From Coemansia sp. RSA 1804 (Eukaryota > Kickxellomycota > Kickxellomycetes > Kickxellales > Kickxellaceae), in the NCBI GenBank assembly GCA_027578815.1, contig JANBTH010000097.1:1-36478 (forward strand): 36,478 nt of DNA. The letters are read 5' to 3'. Of this stretch, positions 28,434 to 36,478 are shown piece after piece. Each line of letters opens with the position of its first letter. Positions within the stretch are counted from its first letter, which is position 1. A model generated the notes under the pieces. It worked only from the letters and a program-made list of their open reading frames with translations. It ran no database searches and was not told the DNA's origin. Both the position numbers and the translations under genes were made by a program.

Positions 28434-29624
28434 TCCTGCAATGCCCGGCATTGAAAGAATAGACACAATCCACGGGATTATCTAAAGGTAACTGGTAAGC
28501 CTTTGGAAAAATGAAACACAGGAAATGTTTGCACTTTTCTGGCTACCAATCAACAAAAGTCAATAGCCACAAACACACATAGGCTCATTAGATTCATCTG
28601 ACCGTGTCTAACATATAAATGATGCAAGAAACTGCTTTTTATCGGTGTTTCCTGGATAGCATCTTTCTTGGTACACAGGTAAATCGATGGCAGCAATGTT
28701 CCACGATATACAAGCAAAACACAAAGTAAAATGGTATACTGTGTTTATTAGTCTATGTAGGTACAGTAAATGATTTAAGAAAACATTATAATAAAACCCG
28801 GTTAAAGGGTTTTGAAGTTTTACATCCATCAATCTCATTGCTATATGAGCTAAATCATGACAAACAACTTAAAAAGCCAATTTATATGTAACTTTTTTAA
28901 AGCCAATACATTGTATAACAGTCAAAAATAAAATAAGAAAATTCCAGTGAATATCTAATATTAACTTTTAATTTCCTCTGTAACATTTGACATCTTTGAG
29001 TACCAGAGTAAACACTTTATACCTATTAAAATAATTTAAATTATCACAATCATAGGCATAAGCAAAGATACGCTTTTTGTTATTTATTGTTGATAATAAT
29101 GATAATAAAATGGTTCCTTCAGCACTGGAAAGTTCAATGCTTTTACCTAAATAGCATGTGTTTCTGGTGAAAAATGATTGACCAGCAATGTTTGTACACT
29201 TAGAAATGAGGCGTTAAGCATGGGCGGACTGGGTAAACTTGCGTTTTAATTCTTAAGAGTTTAGACAGCCGTTAGTGTGTGCCCAAAGTCAGGGCAGAAC
29301 AATTGTGAAAAGTTATAGAAACTATGCAGTAAAAGACGATACTTTTATAGAGGTGCAACTGTATTACAACAACGACAATAACTAGTCATTTTGTGCCAGA
29401 GAAAGACGGGTGCTATCAGTATGATTCCAATCGGAATATAGCTGGGGCTCTGGATGTAGATACAGTGAAATCCGATTGATATTAAATCAGCTTTTTTGGG
29501 GAGAAAAAGGGCCTGTGTTTTTTCCTGATACTTTTTTTCTTCTTTGCTTCAAATTGACTTCTTTTTATTCACGCTTTGTTCTTTATCTATTAGATATAAA
29601 TCTTTTTTCAGCTCCTCTCTAATC
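28434..29624. other. 1.2-kb AT-rich spacer after the LINE fragment
   Basis: No gene supported. Could include further decayed retroelement 3' sequence, but nothing recognisable is left. The right end (29480-29624) is the QCR10 promoter and leader, T-rich before the ATG. Confidence 0.45.
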
Positions 29625-30098
29625 ATGGTTGCCGCTCCTCCAATCAGTCCCAAACTGCGCGCCAACATTGGCGGTTACTCTGCAGAATCAGCCCGTTACT
29701 GGTAAGAAAGAACGATATCATTTTCTTCCTTTTAGCAATGAAAGCGACGATTGCGCTTTGGACAGAGCTACAGCTGATCTGTTTTGCTAATGCCAGACTC
29801 TCTATTATAACATTCTGTGACTAATTCAACCTTGTATTGTCGTTATCTCTATCCTTATATCCTCCTGCTGAATCACAATAATCGAAACCGTGTGGCTCCA
29901 TGGGACAACATTACGGCGGAAAAACTGGCAAATGCTCTTGATATCGCTAGGTTCGGTTCGAGCGCCCGTTGGGGAGCGTTTGCTGGCATCATGGGGCTTT
30001 TCCTTGTCTCGCAGGTCCCGATTATCAAAAAGAGCATACTCCAGAAGACTCCTGTCGTTGGGTGGTACTGGAAGGTCGAGGAAGACGAGAAGAAATAG
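29625..30098 (+). CDS. QCR10: Cytochrome bc1 complex subunit 10 (two exons)
   Basis: Exons 29625-29701 and 29951-30098 give 74 residues starting MVAAPPISPKLRANIGGYSA and ending in KVEEDEKK. It is the small accessory subunit of mitochondrial complex III in the inner membrane, near the Rieske protein. The pattern is an N-terminal GGYSAESARYW, then ARWGAFAGIMGLFLVSQVP (one membrane span, about 30-50), then the conserved KKSILQKTPVVGWYW. It matches fungal Qcr10 in size (77 in yeast). Donor GTAAGA, acceptor GCTAG, phase 2, rebuilding a Trp codon. No AG occurs between 29797 and the acceptor, which supports this site. The open stretch just before it (29817-29950) lacks an ATG and carries no family motif. 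Convergent with THR4. Confidence 0.85.
29702..29950 (+). other. Intron of QCR10
   Basis: A 249-nt GT-AG intron with a possible branch site (gactaat, about 29819-29825) and a long stretch free of AG before the acceptor. It splits a Trp codon (phase 2). Confidence 0.8.
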
Positions 30099-30382
30099 AG
30101 CATTGCTATCTGTCTCTTAAGCGCACCTTTTGTCGTCTTGGATATTCTACTCTTCTTCTTTACTTTAATTATCTCTCGCAACCAGATTGCCTGTCCTTTT
30201 TCAATACACCTCAACACACCCTGAGCACGTACGTGACGGCGTATGTTTTTATCTTATTTTTAAGCAAAGCAATATGCTATGGACCTCCTAACGTGAACCG
30301 TTCAAAACGATCGGTTTCTGCGGGTTTCCTATATCTCTTTTAGAAGAAGTAATATTAGAGATATGGGCTTGCTGTTGATTGA

Positions 30383-31945
30383 TTATGATGATTCCAAAGC
30401 CGCCTGGTCGATTATGACCTTGGCAACAGCATCGGCAGAGTTCTCGCACTCAACACAGCGTCTTGGCTTCTCGAGCAACCCAACAAAGGGCTGAGGAAGA
30501 ATAGACTGGAAGTCGAGGTGGTGGCCCTTGTCGTTGACAGCCTTGAGCACGGCCTCGGAGAACTTTGCTGGATGAGCAGTGGACAGGCAAATGGTGTGGA
30601 CATCGCTACCGCCAAGCTTGTCGATATCGGCACGCAGTGTCTCTGCCACGTAAACGCCAACAGCAGTGTGTGGATCAAGCAAGTAAGATGAATTGTCCTT
30701 ATCGTTTCTGTAATGTCTCGCAATGGTCTCGTAAGTGTCGGCATCGCTGCACCGACCGGACCAGAATATCTGGCGTGCCGCTTGGAGTGCCTTTTCTGAC
30801 ACGGCGAATGAGCCCTCGGTCTTGAGTTGGTCCATCCACTTGCGGATAATCTCGCCAGCCGCCTGGTCAAGGGAGTCTTGCGTCCCAGCAGAAGCAGCAT
30901 CCTCTGACACCTCGTAGTTGCGCGCCAGATACCACAGGAAGCGCTCAAAGTTAGACGACACCAAAATGTCCATGGCTGGAGATGGCGTGGCAAGCACGCC
31001 GCTCTCGCTGTTCTTCTCGTACCTTCCGGAGCGCAAGAAGCGATCGAGGATGTCGTTTTCGTTGGTAGCAATAACAAGCTTCCCGACGGGAAGACCCAGG
31101 GACTGCGCATAGTATCCGGCCAGAATATCGCCAAAGTTCCCTGACGGAACAACAAACACTGGCTTGGGGTTCTTTACGCCCTGCTGCACAAGAGTAAAGT
31201 AAGCGTAAAAGTAGTAGGTTATCTGCGCCAAGATGCGAGCCCAGTTGATCGAGTTGATTGCGCCCAGCGAGTGATCCCTCTTGAATTCCGGGCGGCCAAA
31301 CAGCTGCTTGACAATGTCCTGGCAGTCGTCGAATGTCCCGGTAATCGACAGGTTATGGACGTTTGCGTCAAGCACGGTGGTCATCTGGGCCTCTTGGATC
31401 GGCGAGACGCGGCCCTTTGGATGGAGAATAAACACAGACACGTTCTTCTTCCCGCGCAACCCGTAGATTGCAGCGCTGCCGGTGTCTCCGCTTGTCGCAC
31501 CGACAACCGTGATCTTGTGCATAGGCTCGTCGGCTGCCTTCTGTGCGTTGCGGCGTTCCAGGAAGAACTCGAACAGGTTGCCCAGGAACTGCAGCGCAAC
31601 ATCCTTGAATGCAAAGGTGGGTCCGTGGAACAGCTCCAGGATATGCGTGTTTGTTGCCTTGTCCAGATCAACCAGCGGGGTGACCTGCGCAGTATCAAAG
31701 GTGCTGTACGATTTGGCGACCAGCCTCTCGACCTCCGCGTGAGTCATGTCGTCGCCGACAAAGAGCGAAATGAGCTCGGTTGCTAGCTGCGGAAAACTGA
31801 GCTGCGCCCATGCGGTTTGCCAGTCGGCTGGAAGCGAGGGAAGATGTTCGGGAATATAGAGCCCGCCGTCTGCCGCAAGGCCCTCGAGAACAACGCTCTC
31901 AAAGCTCTGGCCAGAGGCCTTTCCACGAGTCGAACGGTACTTCAT
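30383..31945 (-). CDS. THR4: Threonine synthase
   Basis: A 520-residue PLP enzyme that converts O-phosphohomoserine to threonine and phosphate, the last step of threonine synthesis, in the cytosol. The N-terminus MKYRSTRGKA and GLAADGGLYIPE are diagnostic. PLP-binding Lys114 lies in GPTFAFKDVALQ, followed by the phosphate-binding TSGDTGSAA (151-159) and the GNFGDILAGYYA loop. The C-terminal part has DPHTAVGVY and the STAHPAKFSEAV motif. Length is typical of fungal Thr4 (about 515). ATG at 31945, no intron. A TGAGTCA site lies 380 bp upstream, which would fit general amino-acid control. Confidence 0.96.
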   Translation of the reverse strand: MKYRSTRGKASGQSFESVVLEGLAADGGLYIPEHLPSLPADWQTAWAQLSFPQLATELISLFVGDDMTHAEVERLVAKSYSTFDTAQVTPLVDLDKATNTHILELFHGPTFAFKDVALQFLGNLFEFFLERRNAQKAADEPMHKITVVGATSGDTGSAAIYGLRGKKNVSVFILHPKGRVSPIQEAQMTTVLDANVHNLSITGTFDDCQDIVKQLFGRPEFKRDHSLGAINSINWARILAQITYYFYAYFTLVQQGVKNPKPVFVVPSGNFGDILAGYYAQSLGLPVGKLVIATNENDILDRFLRSGRYEKNSESGVLATPSPAMDILVSSNFERFLWYLARNYEVSEDAASAGTQDSLDQAAGEIIRKWMDQLKTEGSFAVSEKALQAARQIFWSGRCSDADTYETIARHYRNDKDNSSYLLDPHTAVGVYVAETLRADIDKLGGSDVHTICLSTAHPAKFSEAVLKAVNDKGHHLDFQSILPQPFVGLLEKPRRCVECENSADAVAKVIIDQAALESS

Positions 31946-33027
31946 AGCTGACGACCTGCCTTGTGTGATAATAATCTATAGCAGATACCGTGTATGTAAT
32001 ATAAAGAAAAAAAGAGGTCTTCAAGAGGAGAAGAGAGATAAATATGTTGTATTGCGAAATCAAAAAAGAAAAAAAGCAAAAGAATATCGATCGATTGATA
32101 CTTTTCACCGCCATTTACACTTTGTGAGCTGCTGCTTGTTAGCCAGGTCCAATCTGGGGAAAATAACAGAGTGCATAATGCCTTCTCCCAGTCAAGCTCC
32201 AAGCTCTTCTCCAATCACTTTGCAAGGCTGAAACACGTTATTAAATACGGGCAAATCACGCTTTTTTGAAATTGTGTTGCCTGGACTGATTAATGGATTC
32301 GAGCTCTGCTTTAGTTCCAGTGAGTGAGTCACAGATACTTTATTTTCCCCCAACAAGAGATAGGGCGTTGTTGCAAATTCGCTAATTCTTTAATCTTCCA
32401 CACAAATCAAGATATGGTTCGTTTTATTGTCTGGAAATTGATGTCACTTTCTGAGGGATTATGGAAGCTATGAGAGTTGCTGGGCATCCACGAGCCTTTG
32501 TCACTGGTACTGCCAATATTAATATTTGTTGCAGGTCTGTGATACCTACCACAGTGTTATTCTTGTATGCTACGATACATGGCTATTTTCATAGATAAAT
32601 CTTTTTTACATGCTGTGCATTCATGTGATATCAGCAGACCGTATATTGCATTATTTAATTTACGATGCTCAAGTCCTCTTTCAAAATGCAACTGCAATAA
32701 ATTTATTCTATAAAAAAATTGTTGAACTGCTGAATTGCCCAACACTATCTGGTTTACAATCAGTTGATTACCACATGTTAATATCTTTTTATTATTCGGA
32801 TAATAAAAGTGTGAATATCACAGATAACCATAGATATCCTATTCAAAAAACAAGCCAAAAGACAAATAAACAAAATTTTATTCATGGTAGGTGGTGTTCT
32901 ATCCACATAAAAAAAGACATTTTCCTCTGCCTCTCATCAAGCTGAAAGTGAAAATCACCACTTTTTCTTTTCTATTCCATCTCACACTACAATAAGATTT
33001 ATAAACTAGTGAATTTGCATTAACATC
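31946..33027. other. 1.1-kb AT-rich spacer upstream of THR4
   Basis: Contains the THR4 promoter (left, near 31950-32340) with the TGAGTCA site. An ATG-started 111-codon frame at 32610-32945 (+) is low-complexity, AT-rich and shows no family motif; I do not call it. Confidence 0.45.
32325..32331. promoter_or_regulatory. Candidate Gcn4/Cpc1-type site upstream of THR4
   Basis: A perfect TGAGTCA heptamer, the AP-1/Gcn4 recognition site, 380 bp before the THR4 ATG. Amino-acid synthesis genes in yeast are known Gcn4 targets. A single 7-mer can occur by chance in this spacer, so the call rests on position. Confidence 0.35.
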
Positions 33028-33228
33028 ATGCCATCACCAAACGTAACTTCTAGCCCGAGAAAAGGCAAGAATGGCACAAATGAATCCAGCTTTATAATAG
33101 TTGATATTTCATATCAAAAAATATCATATACATGCGAGTGTGGTATTAGTAAACCAATACCAAATGATAAAAAAATTCCTTCAAATTGTTCCAAATGTGG
33201 CAGACGCAATGCATTTACATTTTCGTAG
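33028..33228 (+). CDS. Possible small zinc-ribbon-like protein, function unknown
   Basis: A 66-residue frame from an ATG, with an upstream TATA-like run (tttataaa, about 32998-33005). The N-terminus is Ser/Lys-rich, followed by a hydrophobic strand (SSFIIVDISYQKISYTC) and four cysteines in the order C-x-C ... C-x2-C (CECG, then NCSKCGRR), compatible with one zinc site. It resembles RNA-polymerase-subunit-like zinc ribbons only in outline: the first pair has one residue between cysteines instead of two, so I do not assign it to that family. Codons are AT-rich, unlike the neighbouring housekeeping genes, so it may be a young, foreign or decayed gene, or chance. Confidence 0.35.
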   Translation: MPSPNVTSSPRKGKNGTNESSFIIVDISYQKISYTCECGISKPIPNDKKIPSNCSKCGRRNAFTFS

Positions 33229-33707
33229 ACAAAAAGATAGTTTATAGCTGTTGCTATAGTTTAATAAGAATACAGAGCCCAAATAATGCAACTTGGAAAT
33301 GTAATAATGTTAAGCTGAAAAGAAATGCATGCTTGCTTTTTACCTTGTTCTTTCCGCATTCGGCAATGAAGCTTAATGTTTATATGTGAGAGGGATATGC
33401 TATTCTCTGCCATACTAGCCAGATACATGAGCTAGCATGCGATTTGTATGGTAGAAGCAATAAATAGGAGTTTAAATTTTCAAGTGAAATACACGGAGTG
33501 TTACAACTTTGTAGAGAAAGAAAGGGAAAATGAATAGAAAGAAAATTACATATGGTACGAAGTGGAGGTAATAAGACTCCAAGAAAAGACTAGAGGCACT
33601 TTTATATTTTACTTCTAAAACTTGGCTCTCTCGTGAAAGAGACACGTCGTGTATGTGCCCGTCGTTCAGCTTTCGAAAGCACTAGCCGCATTTCTCTTCT
33701 TTTTAAA
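33229..33707. other. Spacer between small ORF and TBC gene 3' end
   Basis: AT-rich, no supported gene. Forms the tail-to-tail region between the zinc-ribbon-like ORF and the TBC-domain gene. Confidence 0.45.
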
Positions 33708-36478
33708 TTACTCTTGAGAACCGGTTAGCTGGCGGATCTCTTCAATCTCGCGCAGCATCACCCAGGGACGCCGTGACCTGCCGAACGCCAGTTCTGCAAA
33801 ATCATCTTCCGAGACATGCAGCATCGTGTGGTGCACGTCCTGCAGCAGCGTGTAGAATGCCATGGGCGTTTTGCACTGAAGAAGGGCCTCCTGGTTGAGC
33901 TCGATAATCGCCAGACATGCCTGGAATATGGCTGGGTATCCGTGCGTGAACAGTATGTCCCACACGCGCAGCCGGTGGCCCTCTGGCAGACAGTCGACAA
34001 AGAGCGTCATGAACCACGTCACCGTCACCGGCGCCAACGGAACTGCACCGGCAAGCCTGGTGCGCATGTGCATAGACAGCTGCGGCAGTCTGCGACAAAC
34101 CAGCTCTTCCAGGACCTGCTGGTCGTTCTGCACAATGTCCAGCGGTGATCTAAACATTCCAGACGGGAGGATGCCGCCATCAAGCAGAGAGCGCAGCAGC
34201 AGAAGCGAGTCCGTCATGTTCAGTCCGGCGCTCAACAGGCCAAAGGCTATCTTGTTCATGCCCTGGCAGTACCCGACCTCTGGGTTTATGCTGGCATACT
34301 CGCACAGGACCCAGCGCAGACAGCGGATCGCGGCCTCTTCATCGACCCCCGGAGGCAGACGGAGGCCGTGGCCAACTGTGCGATGCAGGTCGAGCTCAAT
34401 GGCCTCGGCGTACTCCGCGTGGTTGGCCACCTCAAGCGGCTGAATGTCCAGCGCCCCCGCGCATTCCATCCACACCTGGCGTCTGAACTCGCCTGGGACG
34501 CCCTTTGCAATAAGCGCATGTAGATTGTTGGCATCCGCTCCATCAAGATCAGAAAACCAGTGCTTTGGAAGCACTACGCCGGGATCCATCATCGCAGCGG
34601 TCGTGAGGCTGGATCCAGGAGACGATGGAACATTGATGCTTTCTGCGACGTTTCCAACAAACGTAGATCTGCTGTCGATGCTGGGCACTGTCTGCTGGCC
34701 GCCATCGTGATGGCGAAGACAATGGCTCACGAACAGCCCCCATTCCTCGGCCACGTCAGCATGCAGCGACGCTGGCGGCGACTCGTGGATACCGTGCGAT
34801 TCGCAGATGCCCGTCATGGCTCCGCGTCCATGATCTTTAAGGCCGCTGTAGCCAACGCTGATGCTCCTGCTCCTGGCTCTGCCTCTGGTTCCTGCCAGCT
34901 GACAGAGCATGTTGTGTGCACATGCAGCCACCGCTGGTGCCGTGGAAAGTGGCTGATAGACGCTGTCGAATGGCACGATATCGAAAAATGCGTCAGCATT
35001 ACTCTCTGCGGCCATTGCTGCAGCTGCCACTGCTACTGCCGACAAAGGCCGAGGCTGTGGCGAGTCCCGAGCGCTACTGCCTGCTGTTCCAGTTCCAGTT
35101 CCCGTCGCTGTGACCGCCTCTGCGCTGAGCGAAGCACTGGCCGGTGACAGCATTGGCATCGCCATCCTTGCTGGCAGAAAGGACAGACCTTTGTTGGTTG
35201 GCAGCGTCAGATTGACGTTGCGCTTGCCGCCAACCTTGCTGTTGTTTAGCAACGCCAGCTTGGCTTGGAGTCTCCTTGCTGGCAATGCCACCTCATGTGG
35301 AATGTCATTATGCTTGGACTTTTGCAGATTGCCAGGTGTATCGTTCGGGGGTGCCGCAGGTGATGGCGGCTTTCCAGAGGAATGAGCAAACGCAAGCACA
35401 TTCTTCTCGGTGTCCTCAGAATGCGACAAAGGCGTGTTTTCTACAGATATGCCGAATGTTGCTAATGACGACACATCTCTGCTCTGAGGAACTACGCGTG
35501 CAATGCTGTCGTCTAGCACATAGTCGCTGCTTTGTCTGCGGCCAAAAGACAGCCCATCGATAAGTCTGCGTGTAAAGCGTGCAAGTCTGCTGGAGACGTT
35601 GTAGGAGTTGCGGGTCGAGAGGACGTCATCGTTGTGGCTGTGGCTGCCGCTGTTAAGCATGTGCGCGGCTTTAATAAGGGCGGTGAAATGAGGCGCCCTG
35701 TGCGTTTTAGTTGGCGAGCTGCCTGTCTGCTGCATGCCCTCATACGGTCTAGAAAGCGTTTCTTGTGCCAAGGAATCTATGCTTGCGCTTTTAGCACTAT
35801 AGTGTATGCTATTCTCCGAGCTTGACGCATACGTTGCATCAATATGCGTACTATCGCTTCTGCCTCTGTTAGCAGATCTATGACGTAGGCTGTCGTCGCT
35901 TCTTCTCGTGCCGAGTTGCTTTAGAAACTGCGGTGCCGGGGGAGGCATGTCTGCCAGCGCTGTCTCAGACGATACCACAACCACAGGCTTGCTCGGCGGC
36001 AAGCTGTGGAGGCCCATAGCGCTTGGCCCGCTGTCTGTGCGCGCACACAGGCTCGAGTTTTCAGAATCACTGCCAAAACTGCGCAGAAGAGCTGGTGCTG
36101 GCATTGGCGATGCTGCCCTTTGGAGCGTCATGCTACGACAGCTTTTATGCGAGTCTCGCGAGGACACGCCGACCGTGTCATCGTACAACAGAGAATTCGT
36201 CGACGACGCACGGTGATGCAGAGACGTGCGCTTGACACGCAGGATGGAGCGGGACTGGTACTCGGCGCTGTCCGTAGCAGAGCCTCCGTTGTTCTCGCTG
36301 TAATCAGCACAGTCGCCACCGGCATAAGACAGCCGCTTGGAAAACACCTGCGGCTCGCAGCAGCTGGCGCTTCGTCCCACGCGCTCATTGGCAAGCTCCG
36401 CCTCGTTTGCAAACCAGGCAGAGCTGCGTGGTACGTGGCGCAGCTGAGTTAGCTGTACATCCTCCGAGGACGCTGATG
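33708..36478 (-). CDS. TBC-domain Rab GTPase-activating protein, 5' end cut by window edge
   Basis: The frame is open from the stop at 33708 to the right edge (922 residues visible), with no in-frame ATG at its upstream end. The first GTG at 36380 is not a believable start, so the N-terminus lies beyond the window. Residues before about 34523 are long, Ser/Pro/Ala-rich and disordered, with basic patches. The TBC domain covers about 33790-34523 (GVPGEFRRQVW, the motif-A Trp region). The arginine finger IELDLHR is at 34380-34382 (Arg codon) and the glutamine finger YCQG lies about 40 residues later, so both catalytic residues are present. Further landmarks are LRVWDILF and YPAIFQACLAIIEL. TBC proteins accelerate GTP hydrolysis by Rab/Ypt proteins in vesicle traffic. 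Which Rab is not visible from sequence. Confidence 0.88.
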   Translation of the reverse strand, partial: SASSEDVQLTQLRHVPRSSAWFANEAELANERVGRSASCCEPQVFSKRLSYAGGDCADYSENNGGSATDSAEYQSRSILRVKRTSLHHRASSTNSLLYDDTVGVSSRDSHKSCRSMTLQRAASPMPAPALLRSFGSDSENSSLCARTDSGPSAMGLHSLPPSKPVVVVSSETALADMPPPAPQFLKQLGTRRSDDSLRHRSANRGRSDSTHIDATYASSSENSIHYSAKSASIDSLAQETLSRPYEGMQQTGSSPTKTHRAPHFTALIKAAHMLNSGSHSHNDDVLSTRNSYNVSSRLARFTRRLIDGLSFGRRQSSDYVLDDSIARVVPQSRDVSSLATFGISVENTPLSHSEDTEKNVLAFAHSSGKPPSPAAPPNDTPGNLQKSKHNDIPHEVALPARRLQAKLALLNNSKVGGKRNVNLTLPTNKGLSFLPARMAMPMLSPASASLSAEAVTATGTGTGTAGSSARDSPQPRPLSAVAVAAAAMAAESNADAFFDIVPFDSVYQPLSTAPAVAACAHNMLCQLAGTRGRARSRSISVGYSGLKDHGRGAMTGICESHGIHESPPASLHADVAEEWGLFVSHCLRHHDGGQQTVPSIDSRSTFVGNVAESINVPSSPGSSLTTAAMMDPGVVLPKHWFSDLDGADANNLHALIAKGVPGEFRRQVWMECAGALDIQPLEVANHAEYAEAIELDLHRTVGHGLRLPPGVDEEAAIRCLRWVLCEYASINPEVGYCQGMNKIAFGLLSAGLNMTDSLLLLRSLLDGGILPSGMFRSPLDIVQNDQQVLEELVCRRLPQLSMHMRTRLAGAVPLAPVTVTWFMTLFVDCLPEGHRLRVWDILFTHGYPAIFQACLAIIELNQEALLQCKTPMAFYTLLQDVHHTMLHVSEDDFAELAFGRSRRPWVMLREIEEIRQLTGSQE

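Noticed and set aside
29817..29950. Coding use of the open stretch before QCR10 exon 2
   Set aside because: No AG acceptor exists between an in-frame stop at 29808 and the acceptor at 29950, and the translated stretch has no place in the Qcr10 pattern.
32610..32945. 111-codon plus-strand ATG frame in the THR4 upstream spacer
   Set aside because: AT-driven composition, no domain, and no splice link to the neighbouring 33028 ORF that could be justified.
34560..35147. 195-codon plus-strand open frame opposite the TBC gene
   Set aside because: Antisense shadow of a Ser/Ala/Pro-rich, GC-rich coding region.
36380..36380. GTG as start of the TBC protein
   Set aside because: The frame is open past it to the window edge and GTG starts are not expected in a nuclear fungal gene; the gene is simply cut by the window.
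1..36478. CRISPR arrays, tRNA or rRNA genes
   Set aside because: No regularly spaced direct repeats and no convincing tRNA A/B boxes were found in the spacers. GGTTCGA-like words seen fall inside coding sequence.

Overview
This window looks like nuclear DNA of an early-diverging, zygomycete-grade fungus, most likely Kickxellomycotina (Coemansia-like). That placement is an inference. It rests on the gene set (a GH18 chitinase with a CBM19 module, fungal-type tRNA ligase, two FunK1 kinases, an AAA-ATPase-like/nuclease protein), short GT-AG introns in only some genes, compact moderately GC-rich coding regions and AT-rich spacers. I saw no CRISPR array, rRNA or convincing tRNA gene.

Layout. 1-1246 (-): the 5' part of a FunK1 kinase gene, broken by a 17-bp tandem duplication and running off the left edge. 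2.5-3.5 kb: a CsbD-like stress protein (+) convergent with a tiny secreted Gly/His/Trp-rich peptide (-). 3.9-9.45 kb: four housekeeping genes on the minus strand: SWA2/auxilin, CWC15, ATP17 and NAS2/PSMD9. NAS2 is divergent from TRL1 tRNA ligase (9.9-12.5 kb, +). 13.8-15.55 kb: a secreted chitinase with a C-terminal extra module. 17.2-20.7 kb (-): an RTC3-like SBDS-domain protein (2 exons), RPA2/RFA2 (2 exons, the first only 4 nt) and a Nit2-type omega-amidase.

21.8-28.4 kb (+) is the accessory part. It holds a second FunK1 kinase gene split by one extra G, then a large AAA-ATPase-like/PD-(D/E)XK nuclease protein, then a decayed 5'-truncated LINE reverse-transcriptase fragment. 29.6-36.5 kb returns to housekeeping genes: QCR10 (2 exons, +), THR4 threonine synthase (-), an isolated AT-rich zinc-ribbon-like small ORF (+), and a large TBC-domain Rab-GAP (-) that runs off the right edge.

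The most interesting signal is the FunK1/AAA-nuclease set. Both FunK1 N-terminal regions carry a D...ExK arrangement like a PD-(D/E)XK nuclease core, and the neighbouring AAA-ATPase protein ends in a similar core. This suggests nuclease-kinase and ATPase-nuclease proteins of the Crinkler-like effector/conflict type. Both FunK1 copies are frameshifted within about 35 codons of the same point, between the nuclease-like and kinase halves. All gene models and homologies come from reading the sequence; no database search was run.
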